Source of the DNA: Apostichopus parvimensis
Lineage: Eukaryota; Echinodermata; Holothuroidea; Aspidochirotida; Stichopodidae
Length of the DNA stretch: 64,000 bases
Assembly (NCBI GenBank): GCA_000934455.1
Contig: KN888870.1
Coordinates: forward strand, 47,689 to 111,688
Direction: 5' to 3'
Shown in pieces: positions 12,701-24,274 of this stretch (position 1 is the first letter of the stretch; every line of letters begins with the position of its first letter). Below the pieces are notes generated by a model that did no database searches, was not told the origin of the DNA, and worked only from the letters and a program-made list of their open reading frames with translations. Position numbers and translations under genes: made by a program.

Positions 12701-15700
12701 TCAAAGGTCACCAGGTCGTTGGTTAGGTGCGGCCCAGTCAATTTTTCACTCCTTATATTTGGCCCATTCATTCAAAAAGGTTGCCCACCCCTGGTCTAGT
12801 GGCTTTAAATAGTATACAAATCTAAAATGTGTCAGAGATAGCTCTGAACTTTCCAAAACTTGAATACAAATCGCAAGACTTGTATAATTTCTTTTTGAGT
12901 GTACATAAAGACATGTCACTGTGAAATTTTTATATTCTTTTTGAGAGCTAACTTTTTGGTGAAAGACTCATTTACTTCACCTTGTATACCTCTTGTTACA
13001 ATATTTCCCACTGGTTGTGTGTGTCTATATTAATTCAGTATTTATTTTTATTTGATTGTCTATTTTGTGGATGCACTTATAGTTAAAGATATGTTTGTTC
13101 ACATTTGTATTGGTTTTCTTTTCACTCTTTCTAAACTCAAAATAATAATAATGAGCAGTTATGTTTTCGACGCTTAATGCGAATACGAATACGAATGTGG
13201 GAGAAACCCGCAAGGGCTTACCGATTTACAACTTTCACGTCGCGTGGCTTCCAGATATTCAACATTTTAACTCAAATGTTCTCACTTTCAGCTCTTAGCA
13301 GTCAGGCTGTCAGTAATTTCGCTATGCACCCTTCTAAGGAGAACAACATGGTTGTTGTGTCTCCGACCGGATATTTAAAGGAGTTTACAGTTCAAGATAT
13401 TATATCTGTGGTGAGTAAATACTTGTTTTAAAACAGAAAGATCCGTCATAATGAATGAGTATAGTTACTTTACCTAGAACCGTAAAATAACAACAGAACC
13501 AACCAAATTGTGGTCCTCATTGTGGGGGAAGGGGGGGGGGAGTGATTTTGGTAATTCCTTAAATCCCTGGTATTTATTGATATTCCCAATATTTTTCGGT
13601 CACTCCAATTTTTACATTCGTCATCTTGGCGACCTCTCCATTGGAAGACGTTGTGGCCCCCACCCAGAAGGGGATCACAGGAAAGATGTATGCCCTTCTT
13701 CGTTTAGATATCCCTATATGATTTAGTGTCCTTAGTTACAAAATCGTGTAATATGTTGCAACTTGTTTAGTAATCAACTTTGTTCAAGATTTGTCCACCT
13801 TTTTCCCTACAAATTTTTCCCCGGTTCGAGTCACTCCCAGATTAATGTATGTCGTCCAGTTACAGAGTTGTTGACAATTAACAATTCATAATTATGGACG
13901 TTAAATATGAATGTAGGAGACTGACTTCGGTCAGCTTGCGGCTTTGATAAGCCAATGAGGCTTCTTCGCGAGTTCCTGCTTGCAGGAGGATCTAATATAC
14001 AAACATACCTACATACAAATATCATTTTTTTTCCCCCGATTCTTTTGCCGATCCTCCGAATTTCTTTTTGGGCTATTCTACAAAGGGTCGTGACCCCCAG
14101 ATTGAATGCTAGGGCTCTGCATGGCCGGCTTGATGTTATTTACAAGCAGCTTTGTTTTTTTTTATCACTCTTTTTTCTTCTTTATGCTGTATTTCTCTTT
14201 ACATGAGAATGTTCTTTACGATTTACCTTCACACAGAGTCTGAGTCCCCATTCTGCCTGTAGCCTAGCATCTAGTCGCAATCTCTTGCATTGTCCATCGC
14301 TGGAGGATTTTACGCCAGAACTAGAGGGCGACATTTCTCTCGTCATGAAGAAGAGAGCTCTGCAGGGTTACGGTATCCAGGTATTAAAATTTTTAATTTT
14401 CAAATTTCAACGTTTGATTCAACTTTGGCAAAATGGTTGAAACCAGTTTGTTTTTATATATTTGTGATATAAAGTCTCCCATGCAGAAACTGCATTGTTA
14501 GTTGATGTAATAATATCACAATAGGTCTAAGGGACAGAGGAACCAGTGTGAGGAATCACATCAGGGTTTCTTTGCAAAGAAAATTTCGGGAGTAAGTCCT
14601 GTTTATCTGACACATATGTGTGTGTTAGAAATTGCTATGAGAGAACAAAAAAACGTCTAACAATGCAGCACTTTTGGGACCATACCCCCACAAAAGGCCC
14701 TACCAAGGTTTCCCCAGCCAATAGGTGTCCCACCCAGCCATTAATAAGTGCCCCCCCCCCCTCAAGAAAAAAGAAAAGAAAAAAAAAGCAGAAATAACCT
14801 TCATCTCTAGATCTATGTATGAGTGCTCTAGAGAGCTGGTTAATAAATGTACATTAAAGCCTAACCTAGGCCTAGCCTATATTTGCATTAACAAATCTGG
14901 ACATTGTTATTTCCATTACTTATTAATTTTCTACTTATTACTCCCTTTGTGTGAGAAAAACTCTACAGGGTTCTCATGTAACATTTGTATTAGTGACTTG
15001 AGATATTCCATCGGGGAGCTTTAAAGCATCTATGTCATTTTAGGGATTGAACTACAATCAGATGCCTTCAAGACACTTCAGAGAACTTTTTAAAATCCTC
15101 TATATTGCTGTGAATGACATAAATTAACCATTCAATATGTTAATATTTTTGTATCCTTTGGTCATAACTTTAAATTTTTTTCGTCATGGAGTGTAAAATT
15201 ATCTTCAAACTGGTCAACAAAGCTTGATTGATGCTTTTGGCATCTCATAAAAACATTCTGTTTCTTCTTAAAGTTTTGCATCATTTTGTTCTCGTCTACA
15301 GAAACCATTGGCTGCAAATGTTCCGTTTCTACGGGAACAAGATACGATGTTGAGAAAATTGTGGAATTGGATGAGCTATATCCTTACTCATATGGACATT
15401 TGTAGTAATTGGCACTAGATAGACTGGATCAGAAGGAGAGGGATGTTGGGAAGGGGTGGGGGAGGGGGAAGGGGTGCAAGGTCTCATTTTGGTTGTGTGG
15501 GGCTTGGAATGTTATCCATATGAGACCTCCATGCAACATAGTACAAATCACTGCACACTGAATAGTGTCTTAGACAAGAGCTCCTGGAGACATCTGTTCA
15601 TATTCTTGTTTGTACCAATCTTTACCAAGAAAATTCAATGTTGCAAGGAATTATGTCATGAAGGTCTAGCCTGTAACTACGTTCTGGACCACCTCAGCCC

Positions 15701-18700
15701 CTATTATTTTTCAAGGCTCTGACTACTCTTCTTCATATTATCATGATTATTAATGATTTTATTCTTTTTATTTTGTTGGTCTACCATTTTATTTTCTTGT
15801 TTATTCACCTCTCCTGTTTTCACTCGTTGATTGAAATCTACTAAAACAAAATCGTCGACAATTTTAAAGGGCACATCCTCTCACGAAGAAAACGATGCTC
15901 ATCCACACACTTAAACAAACCACATCAATAACAAGTAATAAATCAAAATGTAATCACAATGTAATCATGTAATCACAAAAATGAAAAATATAAATCTTTG
16001 ACTGCTGGACCAGACACTTATGAGAACCATGAGGAAAGAGGAGAAGACACTCCAAAATATGCGGGGATCTGAGTTCTACGGTATCAGAGCCGTTATTAAG
16101 GGCGATGTCAACATCCAGGAGGACGGAAGAGAAATGAATGTGGTGGAAACCGTCAGTTGGGACTGTTGCGAAGACATCGAATCCAAGGTATACAGAAGCA
16201 AAGAGAGGTGAGTGGAGATAATTGAAATATATTCCGGTTCCCTCTTGTAATTTTTGTGAGATTTAGTTTGACGGTACATAGGTATAAAGATATTTTTGGA
16301 ATTGCACTTCGTAAGGTTCATTTCATTTCGTGTCCCAAATTGATGACAAGATAGTAGTACAAATTGAGTTCAAAATCACCAAAATAGAGCAAACAGTTAT
16401 GTGTATTTATACTAAAGTCAGTTATCACAGAACTGGTTGGAATATTGTGGAAGGAGCTAGTGAACAGGAAACTGACTGCAGTAAAACAAAATTATGTAGT
16501 TGTAAATTTTTTAATCAGAAAATTTGATCCATGAATATATGTAATCCAAACATATGACAAAATGAAATATTTCAGTAAAATCTGTATTTCAAATCAGTTA
16601 ACTCTATATTTACTTAGTAAATCCAGTAATCACTTATAATGAGGTAACCAGTCATTCATGTAATCATAAAATCCTGTAATCACAAAATCTTGTTAACACG
16701 AACAGCGGTAATAACTAATTCCTGTTACCAATTAATCTTGCAATCACTAAATTCTGAAATCACTCAATTCTGATATCACTAAATCCTGTAACCAGTCAGT
16801 CATGTAATCACAAAATACGTAGTCAATAACTTGTGTAATCCCTAAGTGCTGGAAAAACCCCTGTAACCAGTTAATTTTGTAATCACTAAATGCTGTAGTC
16901 GTATATCCTGTAATCAGTAAATCACATATGCATTAAATCCTGTAGTCATTGACGTAGTGTCATACAGGTTTCTTCCATTTCCATTACAGATCTCTGGCAC
17001 TGAAGATGTGTCGATGGCCAACATTTGCAGATGAGGTAGCCTTGAAGGAACTTATTGAAAGGTAGTTATTATGGGAACTTATAGGACTATTTGATAGTGA
17101 GAGATATTGCAACCAAGAAAAGAAAAAAAACCCCATAAAAACAAAAATTAAAGAGATGCTAGCTTCCCTTTCGGATTTGGAAGTTTTATCAACCTTAATT
17201 GACAGTGTAACCATTCGTTACATGATTTCGATGTGACTCCTTTGTATCAATTAAATAACCAAGTTGGTAATATTGTTTGTAACGTGTGAAACAATTATTA
17301 ACAGTGGGGGCTGGGATGTTATGTTTTAGGTATTTGTTTTATTAAAGCACTTGTAGAAAATCACTTAAAGGACATGGTCCAATGTATATTTCTGACTTAT
17401 TACATATTTATGTCCCCTCTCGTAATCTAAGATCCAGCTCTCAATTTTTATGATCTGAAATTAAGTCCAAACATTCTTGGGGGGGTAGGTCATTTATTGT
17501 TTCTGCCCCTCGCTTATGGAACCAACTTCCCTTAAAAATCAGAAAAGCAGCTACTCTCTCTAACTTTAAGAAGAGCATCAAATCCCACTTAATGACAAAA
17601 GCTTTTATATAATCTTGAACCATTAAGTTTTACTTCTATCATTGTTTTGTATAATTTCTAACTGTCAATTGCGCCATGAACATTCTTTGAGTGGTGTGTG
17701 CGCATTATAAGTCGTATTATTATTATTATTATTATGATTATTGTAGATAAAGTCTTACTCGGTTTACACCCAATTAATTGTGGCGGTGTTTATAATCTCA
17801 TCTCTCCTCTGCAGAATTGAACAGTTTGGAAACTACGAACGAGCTGCCTGTGTAGCCGTCTTTCACCTCAGGATCAGACTCGCCATCGAGATACTCAACA
17901 AGGGAGCAAAGTGGACACCAGGTTAGTGGCGTTGCACGTTACATTTCCACTGTCTTTAAAAAAAAAAAATTTTACTCATATTACATCGTTTTCCACAGGG
18001 GGTAAGAAGCTTCCAAAAAGTGGGGTGCACAACATCAGAGGGGCACTTTCTCGTTCCACAACCACCACTCGTTATGCTATAAATCGATACACACCGGCCA
18101 TATTACTTAAATATATATGATTTGTTAGTATGCTATCAATACTATTATGGTGCAGGTGACTCTATTTAAAATTAACAAAGGCTTAAGATATCCAAAAGAC
18201 AGTTCTTCATCAAAGGGGCACATTTTATTTGCCAGTAGGGCACATTTGCTATTTTGGAAAAAAGTGGGGGGGGGCACGAGCCCCAAGTGCCCCTCTCCCC
18301 GGCTCCTACCCCCCTGATTATCCATTTTGCAGCGGTCACTTTAACAGATTCTGGGGCTAGGGGATGGTTACATGTTCTTTGTTCTTATGTTTGCACATTT
18401 TATGCGACAAATCCAAGCTGTGATCACTTGCTAAACAGTGTGCAGGGTAATGGGTCTTCTTATATAACGGTAAGGTGACCAGAAGCCTCCGATATTTGAG
18501 GACAGTTCCCGATTCCACCGTTTCGTACTGACGAACAAGCGTCACTGAAAATGTCCTCGATTTAACAAGAAGTCCCTGAAGTTTTAATATACAACATTTT
18601 ATTCACAACAGATGTAGAAATGTCGAAAATCTACCTTCCTGGCCGCTATACTTTAATTGCACGTCATTAAAAAACCATAGATGTACACTAATACCTCGCG

Positions 18701-21700
18701 CAGACGATCGCAGGGATTGAAACAAGATACTACTATTATGTGGGTAGGCCTATCCTACTATAATGTAGGGTAGGCCTATCCTACTAAATACTTGGAGTAA
18801 TTTACAACCGTGACAGTGTTTCTTCCAACATAGTAGTTGTGTTACTCCTGTGCTGACCCTTGATTATACCGTGTCTGTGCTCTACCAGACAAGCTCTTTT
18901 CTCTCAATGGTATCGAGAGACCCGATCCCAGGCTGCACATTCCATCTTTAAAATTTTTGTCCCAGATTCCTAGTTGAGAAATATGGTCACCTTTTATAAC
19001 GGGCATGTGGAAAATAGGATGTTTAACCTTTGCATGCAAAGGTTACACTATGAAACATGAAGAATACTGTTATTCTTGAAGTTATGAAATATAAGAAAAC
19101 ATAAAACACTTGTTTGCATTTTGCATTTATTAAAGTTTCTCAACCAAGAGTGATTAAATTGATATATTTTCTTTTTAACCTTCAGGCCACAACAGTGCAC
19201 ATTTGAATGCAGTTGCCATGGCGTTAGCAGGACTGAACAGAAGTAGAAGTTCCCTGTGGTGCGAAATGGTGAGCTCTCTTAGCCGACAACTGGATAATCC
19301 GTACCTGAGGGCGATGTTTACTTTCATGACATCCACAGATGCCACTAGCTACGATGGAGTTCTCGTAAGTTAATCACCACAATAAATATGATATGTGATG
19401 ATATGTTTTTACCAACTTGTCCAGCTTAACTTTCTTAAGCTCTTTTCTCTTCCTCCAAAATTGCACAATTAACCATTATTTAGCCCCAAATAGTTAATTA
19501 TGATGAAAGTTTTAGTAATGATTTTTTGATGTGCAGAGTAAGCTAGGTTAAGTATCTCTAATAGCAAATTGTGGTAGGTTTAGGCTGTAGTTAGATATTG
19601 CTCCTTGAAAGTTACAGACCTTTCTCAAGACTTTAAATATCAGTTTTGGTAGGTTTCTGCCAAGACTGATATTTGCTATATTTAAATACAACATCTTTCT
19701 TAAACACTTTATTATTTCTGTGGTGACCCTCCTTGCTTTTCATTTGTAAAGGATGTTTTCATAAACAATTTTCATATATTTTTCTCTCTCTATATATAGA
19801 AAGAGGCTGAGATGCAAATTGAAGACCGAATAGGCTTTGCATGTCTTTATCTGAACGACCAACATTTGAGTGAATATTTAGAACAGCTATCCACTAGCAT
19901 AATACGAAATGGTAATCTAGCAGGTGTGCTGGTCACCGGCTTGACTAAAGGTAGTGGCTTGGAACTACTGCAGAGTTATCTGGATCATGTGAGTGGAAAA
20001 AAAAAAAATTGTAAATAAATAAATAAATATCATAATTTGATAGCCTATCCATCAGAACCAGTTTGTGAAAGTTGAAACAAAACAGTTCATTGCTAAATTT
20101 ATTATGTCTTGCAAACCAGGAAACAAGGTATCATAGTATACTATTACAACTTTATAAGCAAGCAAGCAAGTGTGACATCAAAGATGCACATTGATGCAAA
20201 ATATGTTTTGTTTTTTTCTTTATTTTTCAATTTTCACTCTACTCTTTGACCTTCGACAAGTTACAGTTCAGACTTTCATTATTTATGAACGTTGTAAAAT
20301 ACCAATAAACATGAGTGTATTCATATTTTGCTGTATCTGCAATTAAATTTGAAAATGATTTTAACCCTTAAGATAAATGCAAAACCTCTATTTGTGCCAC
20401 TGCAGCATCAAACTTGTTTGCTTCAAGTTCAAACATCTCTCAAAAGCAGCTTGCAAAACAAATTTTCTACAAATTTATTAAACTTTAAATGCCTAAAAAT
20501 ATGAAATTTGATCATCAAGATCTTCAAAATTTGATGACAGTGATTAACATCAGGTTCGATTGGTATGTGATAAGTAGGCTAGGCCTGTACATCTGCTGTA
20601 AAAGTGTGGTAGGTCCAATGTGTTGTACAGTGTTGTTATCTTCAATCTTTTTTTATATTTTCATTCCTGTACCCGATGCTGCACATATTAAATATGTAAA
20701 ACCAAAAAGATTCAAGAAAATGGTCTTATAGTACAAATGCTCTTAGGTGACCCAATTATACTATCCTTCCTCAAATTTGATTTTTTTTAAATTTTTATTT
20801 ATTTATTTATTTTATTTATTTTATTTTATTTTATTTTATTTTATTTTATTTTATTTTATTTTATTTTATTTTATTTATTTATTTTTTTTTCATTTTTCTC
20901 AAATTTGATTTTTTTTTTTTTTTTTTTTTTGGTGCCATGTTTTCAGACATGCGATGTGCAATCAGTCAGTTGTGTGGTGTTGCATGCGTCAGAGCTCATC
21001 AGGGACAAGAAAGTGGAGCAATGGATGCAAGTATACCGGAGACTACTTGATACGTGGAGACTCTGGCATCAGAGGTAAGGGTTAACATTCATCTCGATTC
21101 CTCTCCCAAAAATATTCTCTTTATTCAATCTAACCCAAACGTATAGGTTGATTTACAGAATTTAAAAAAAAAATGTTGGGATAAGTAGGTAGCTATGACA
21201 AAGTTGTAATGCATAAAGTGGAAAAATAACTTTCTTTAGGTGGTTAAGCCATCTGGCCGCTTGAGAATTTGAGCACAGCAAGGTTAATTGCCAACTTATC
21301 AAGAACAATTCTTCTACCATTCTCATCTTACGAGGGCATATAACAAGCAACTTATCGTTACCAGTATTTTAGTGTGGGTACCCTCCAAAATCAATCCCCC
21401 CCCCCCCAACAACCCAAAAATTGTAGGAAATGTTACCATTATTCATCAGTAAGCACAAATGTATGATAAAAAAAGGTTAAGCTCCTCCTTGAACTCCTCG
21501 AAATTCCTTGTTTACTTTTCGAAAATGAACTGGAAGAATGCAAACGACTATTCACAATAATGTTGTCGTCTGCTGTTTTTTTCATCTTCCTCAGAGCCAA
21601 ATTTGACATGTTTCTCCATGGCATCGACTCTCGTAAGAAAGTCCCAGAGCAGACGTACGTTCATTGTCATTTTTGCTCCAGTCCTGTCTCTCCATCTCTC

Positions 21701-24274
21701 CTCTCCTCGAGATCAATCCAAAGCGGAGGCTCACATATGAGGTTCGGTGGCCGGGGCCAGTCTACCTTGAAGGTGACTCGTTCGTTTTCTTTCTGATCAA
21801 TCAAATGTGCGATACCGATCAATCGAATGTGCGGTACCGATCAAACGAATGTGCGATACAGATCGATCGAATGTGCGATACCGTGAAACAAATGTTCGGT
21901 ACCGATCAATCAATCGAATGTGTGGTACCGATCAATAGAATGTGCGGTACCCATCAAATGAATATGCGGTACNNNNNNNNNNNNNNNNNNNNNNNNNNNN
22001 NNNNNNNNNNNNNNNNNNNNNNNNNNNNNNNNNNNNNNNNNNNNNNNNNNNNNNNNNNNNNNNNNNNNNNNNNNNNNNNNNNNNNNNNNNNNNNNNNNNN
22101 NNNNNNNNNNNNNNNNNNNNNNNNNNNGAATGTGCGGTACCCATCAAATGAATATGCGGTACCGATCAATCGAATATGCGGTACCGATCAAAGAAATGTT
22201 CGATACAGATCGATCGAATGTGCGATACCGTGAAACAAATGTACCGTACCGATCAAACGAATGTGCGGTACCGATCAATCGAATGTGCGGTACCGATCAA
22301 TCGAATGTTCGTTACCGATTAATCGAATGTGAGGTATCGATTACGCCAAAAACCTTGGGTTGTCCGAAGCACGTAGCGACCCGAGGGTCTTTCCCGATAC
22401 GGGTGAAATCTAGAAAGTCCCAATACCCATATACTAAAGTGCTGTTTGGTATTGTATTACCCCGATCATAGTATGTCTTACACAATAGAAAGTACAGCAC
22501 AGACAAAATGTACTGCATTATTGAATAAGAAGATCCCAATAATGCAGGTTTTACTTTCTTAGCCTGCAATGGTATAGTTAATATGAAGATAAGTGAAATT
22601 TTTCTAAGCAATGCAACAATTTTTTTTTTTTTCATGGATCTTTAAATTTCTCCCTTTTTCTCCCGTTTCAGCCAAAGGCCTGTTATGTTTGCAGGAAGCC
22701 GCTCCCACGTTGCTCTCTATGTCAAATGAATATGGGCACTACTTCAGGAACCTCAAAGCTTTTACCTCAAAGGAATAAATCAAGCAAGGCATTGCAGAGC
22801 AGTGCAGGGGGAGGTAAGAGGGTCACCTTCTTTTTGTTCATTAGGGATATTTGTATATTTGAGTATTTAGTTTATTCTTGATAAGTTAAGCTTAGGTCAT
22901 ACTTAGGGTAAGGCAGCAATTCATACAGTAACACTTGTAGCCCTATTGTTATATTTTGGGGCAATACCTTTGTAGCAATGGAGAATTTCCCTCCTAGAGT
23001 ATATTTTGTCCGAGAGATCTCTTAAACAAGTGTAAAACATCTTCGGTGAGATCATACATCAGGCTAGTAGTGTATTCACTACTTAACGCGGAATAGCAGA
23101 GGATATATTTTTGTATGAAAATAACAAAGGAACAGCAGAAAGTATTGCTTGTAGTAAAGGTCTAAAATTTCTATGTACCAGTTTACTATAGAGGTGAATA
23201 AATCGCAAGACTTTCACTAGAACATTCCCTGGATAAAATAATACTGGGGGAGGGGGGAGATTGTACACTTTCACTCCAGCCTTCATATTTCTTCTCCTTT
23301 ATATAAGTATTCAGCCTATTATGAGGCAGGCCCATGAGGTCATTTTTCTCTCCCCTTCCTTACCCCGAGTCTGCCATTTAACCCCCCTCCCCCCCAATCT
23401 GATGGATGGGGGTTTACTCCGACATCCAACCACATTCTCAAATAACCAAGCGTAGGCAAAATCCTCTTCAACACCATGGCAACCAAGCTGGCACAAACAA
23501 GTTGTTTTAAAAATTCTTAATGCAATAAGAGAATCAAGCCACCCATTTCCGATTTTCATCACAGACCAGAAATGATTATTTGGTCGTTTCCTTCGTTTGG
23601 TATGTACAGCTATAAAAAAAATTTGAAACAAAGTGACCCTTTTTTTCTGTTTTTTTCATATTAAAGGAGATAATGCAGTGAAGGCCAGCTTTGATGTCTG
23701 GTTCACCTGGTGTCAGTCGTGTAGACACGGTGGACATGGCTGTCACCTTCGGGATTGGTTTGGGTAAGTGGCGATCGTATTTTAGCAACCCGGTCAGGAC
23801 AGGTTTTTTTACACACGGTATTTTCATGTGACGGTTCAACAAAGTTGTAGGAACAGTAGGAGCGGTAGAGAAATCCTGTCTGTATTACATAAAATGGCGG
23901 CATCACAGTGGGTCATGTGGAGGGAGAGGAAATTGGTTCCCCGATCTTAATGCTCCCTTCCCCCCCCCCCCCCCCCTCCATATGCAGATGGAACAGAATT
24001 GCTAAACAAATCCTCAAAAAGTTTTTTTTTTTTTTTTTTACAAAATCAAAGTGGTTTCAATCTTTTATAACTATCTACATGAAAATGGGCTTTGCAAAAA
24101 GTAAACGCTCATTTTTACCATGCTCTACAGGATTTTTGACCAGTTCATGTCTTTTTTTTCCCCCTTTTCTTTTGCAGCACACATTCCGAATGTCCCGTCA
24201 CTGGATGTGCGTGTAAGTGTATGCAGCTAGACACGGTGGGAGCGTTTCCCGCACTAGACTCCATGGACACTTGA
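6799..24274 (+). CDS. MIOS: MIOS, GATOR2 complex subunit (complete, 21 coding exons)
   Basis: Subunit of GATOR2, which relieves GATOR1 inhibition of mTORC1 when amino acids are present, at the lysosome. Coding exons: 6799-6996, 7789-7980, 8674-8740, 9227-9286, 9755-9859, 10549-10685, 11150-11273, 11926-11961, 13292-13410, 14237-14380, 15302-15377, 16018-16207, 16990-17061, 17815-17921, 19186-19364, 19800-19988, 20947-21074, 21595-21772, 22672-22813, 23667-23763, 24178-24274. They sum to 2637 nt, or 878 aa; human MIOS is about 875. Residues 1 to about 390 form the WD40 propeller (seen in [39 protein letters not shown]). About 395-705 are alpha-solenoid. The C-terminal zinc region has CxxC at 732-735, CxxC pairs at 771-774 and 780-783, then [13 protein letters not shown] and [10 protein letters not shown]. 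The start is the first in-frame ATG after a stop at 6718. The least certain boundaries are exon 4 (acceptor 9226), exon 20 (second acceptor 12 nt downstream) and intron 11 (AT-AC). Confidence 0.95.
8710..8781 (+). repeat. 36-bp tandem duplication spanning MIOS exon 3 donor
   Basis: Two copies (8710-8745 and 8746-8781) differ at two positions. Each carries the last 11 codons or so of exon 3 plus a splice donor: G|GTAAGT at 8740/8741 and G|GTGAGC at 8776/8777. Because the unit is exactly 12 codons, both donors keep the reading frame. Use of the second donor would insert a repeat of [11 protein letters not shown] into a WD blade. Confidence 0.9.
9470..9640 (+). pseudogene. Duplicated, decayed copy of MIOS exon 5
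   Basis: The stretch from the acceptor GCAG (9501-9504) onward is clearly homologous to real exon 5 (9755-9859), including flanking intron sequence. It reads [23 protein letters not shown] against [23 protein letters not shown] (each shown in part). A run of 19 G (9514-9532) replaces the region coding ADVV. In the phase required after exon 4 this leads to a stop (TAA, 9537-9539). The equivalent donor is GGTCAC instead of GGTCAG. It is probably dead, or its poly-G length is misassembled. Confidence 0.8.
11320..11420 (+). repeat. G-rich degenerate minisatellite in MIOS intron 7
   Basis: Repeating GGGTGGGGGATGGCAT-like units give many runs of three to five G on the MIOS sense strand, compatible with G-quadruplex formation in the pre-mRNA. 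It starts about 50 nt after the exon 7 donor. Confidence 0.75.
12029..12252 (-). mobile_element. tRNA-derived SINE, family 1, copy B (MIOS intron 8)
   Basis: Reverse-oriented full copy. Reading on the minus strand it has GTTAGCTCAGTGG (A box), a degenerate B box (GAGTTCGAGTCACTCC), the body with ATGGACGTTAAATATGAATC, and the GCAGGAGGATCTAA end. It is closely similar to copies C and D. Confidence 0.8.
12432..12793. mobile_element. Non-autonomous hAT element (MIOS intron 8)
   Basis: The left end CTGGGGTGGGCAAC and right end GTTGCCCACCCCTG form an inverted repeat with one mismatch. The flanks are an 8-bp duplication, GTTTAGTG (12424-12431) and GTCTAGTG (12794-12801), differing at one base. The CAGGGGTGGGCAAC end and 8-bp duplication are typical of hAT elements. 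Internal GCGGCC-rich sub-terminal motifs occur near both ends. No transposase frame is present. Confidence 0.85.
13820..14020 (+). mobile_element. tRNA-derived SINE, family 1, copy C, 5'-truncated (MIOS intron 9)
   Basis: It begins inside the tRNA head at the B box (CCGGTTCGAGTCACTCC) and lacks the A box, then carries the full body and an ATAC-rich tail. It is nearly identical to copy D over the body. Confidence 0.8.
15378..16017 (+). other. Probable U12-type AT-AC intron (MIOS intron 11)
   Basis: The donor reads ATATCCTTAC immediately after codon fragment T of exon 11, matching the U12 consensus ATATCCTT. A branch-site-like ATCTTTGAC (15994-16002) lies 16 nt before a terminal AC (16016-16017). 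Splicing AT-AC restores phase 1 exactly and yields [17 protein letters not shown], which lines up with the human LWYTLHFMKQYTEDMDQ region without a gap. The GT dinucleotides after this point (15402, 15405) do not give a correct phase with any nearby acceptor, and the frame stops at 15416. Confidence 0.8.
16610..16960 (+). repeat. Degenerate tandem repeat, TCCTGTAATCACTAAA-like units (MIOS intron 12)
   Basis: About 17-20 imperfect units of 16-20 bp resembling AATCCTGTAATCACTAAAT. Related units (GTAATCACAATGTAATCATG) also appear at 15945-15980 inside the AT-AC intron. The repeat ends shortly before the exon 13 acceptor. Confidence 0.7.
17364..17740 (+). mobile_element. 3' fragment of an L2/CR1-type LINE (MIOS intron 13)
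   Basis: The frame from 17364 to the stop at 17610-17612 reads [23 protein letters not shown] and [15 protein letters not shown], then FKKSIKSHL. These are hallmark C-terminal blocks of L2/CR1-clade reverse transcriptase proteins. One internal stop interrupts it, and the rest of the protein is missing (5' truncation). A short 3' tail ends in an (ATT)n run near 17718-17736, as is usual for this group. Confidence 0.8.
18471..18994. mobile_element. Non-autonomous hAT-like element (MIOS intron 14)
   Basis: The left end TAAGGTGACCA and right end TGGTCACCTTT are inverted repeats. The element is bounded by a perfect 8-bp direct repeat, TATAACGG (18463-18470 and 18995-19002). There is no transposase frame inside. 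A smaller internal duplication around TAGGCCTATCCTACT lies at 18745-18786. Confidence 0.85.
20780..20935 (+). repeat. (TTTTA)n microsatellite plus poly-T before MIOS exon 17
   Basis: A pentanucleotide TTTTA run (about 20800-20885) is followed by a 22-T tract. Together they form an unusually long pyrimidine-rich zone ending 12-18 nt before the exon 17 acceptor at 20946. Confidence 0.85.
21795..22342 (+). repeat. 22-bp minisatellite GATCAATCGAATGTGCGGTACC (MIOS intron 18)
   Basis: Imperfect copies of a 22-bp unit ending in the KpnI-like palindrome GGTACC. Variants exchange GATCAATC for GATCAAAC, CATCAAAT or GTGAAACA. The array starts 22 nt after the exon 18 donor and is split by a gap of 155 N (21973-22127), so its true length is unknown. 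The unit lacks stop codons in the forward frames, which explains the long spurious open frame across it. Confidence 0.9.
21973..22127. other. Assembly gap (155 N)
   Basis: A run of N inside the 22-bp minisatellite. The same phrase (GAATGTGCGGTACCCATCAAATGAATATGCGGTAC) flanks both sides in part, suggesting a collapsed or unresolved array. Confidence 0.99.

Noticed and set aside
15402-15410. GT donors GTAGTA and GTAATT for MIOS exon 11
   Set aside because: Both leave a phase that does not match the acceptor at 16013 or any nearby AG, and they would insert residues absent from human MIOS.
21664-22233. Long open frame across the 22-bp minisatellite and gap
   Set aside because: Only the first part is real coding (MIOS exon 18, in a different frame). 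The rest is open because the repeat unit lacks stops, and it includes N.
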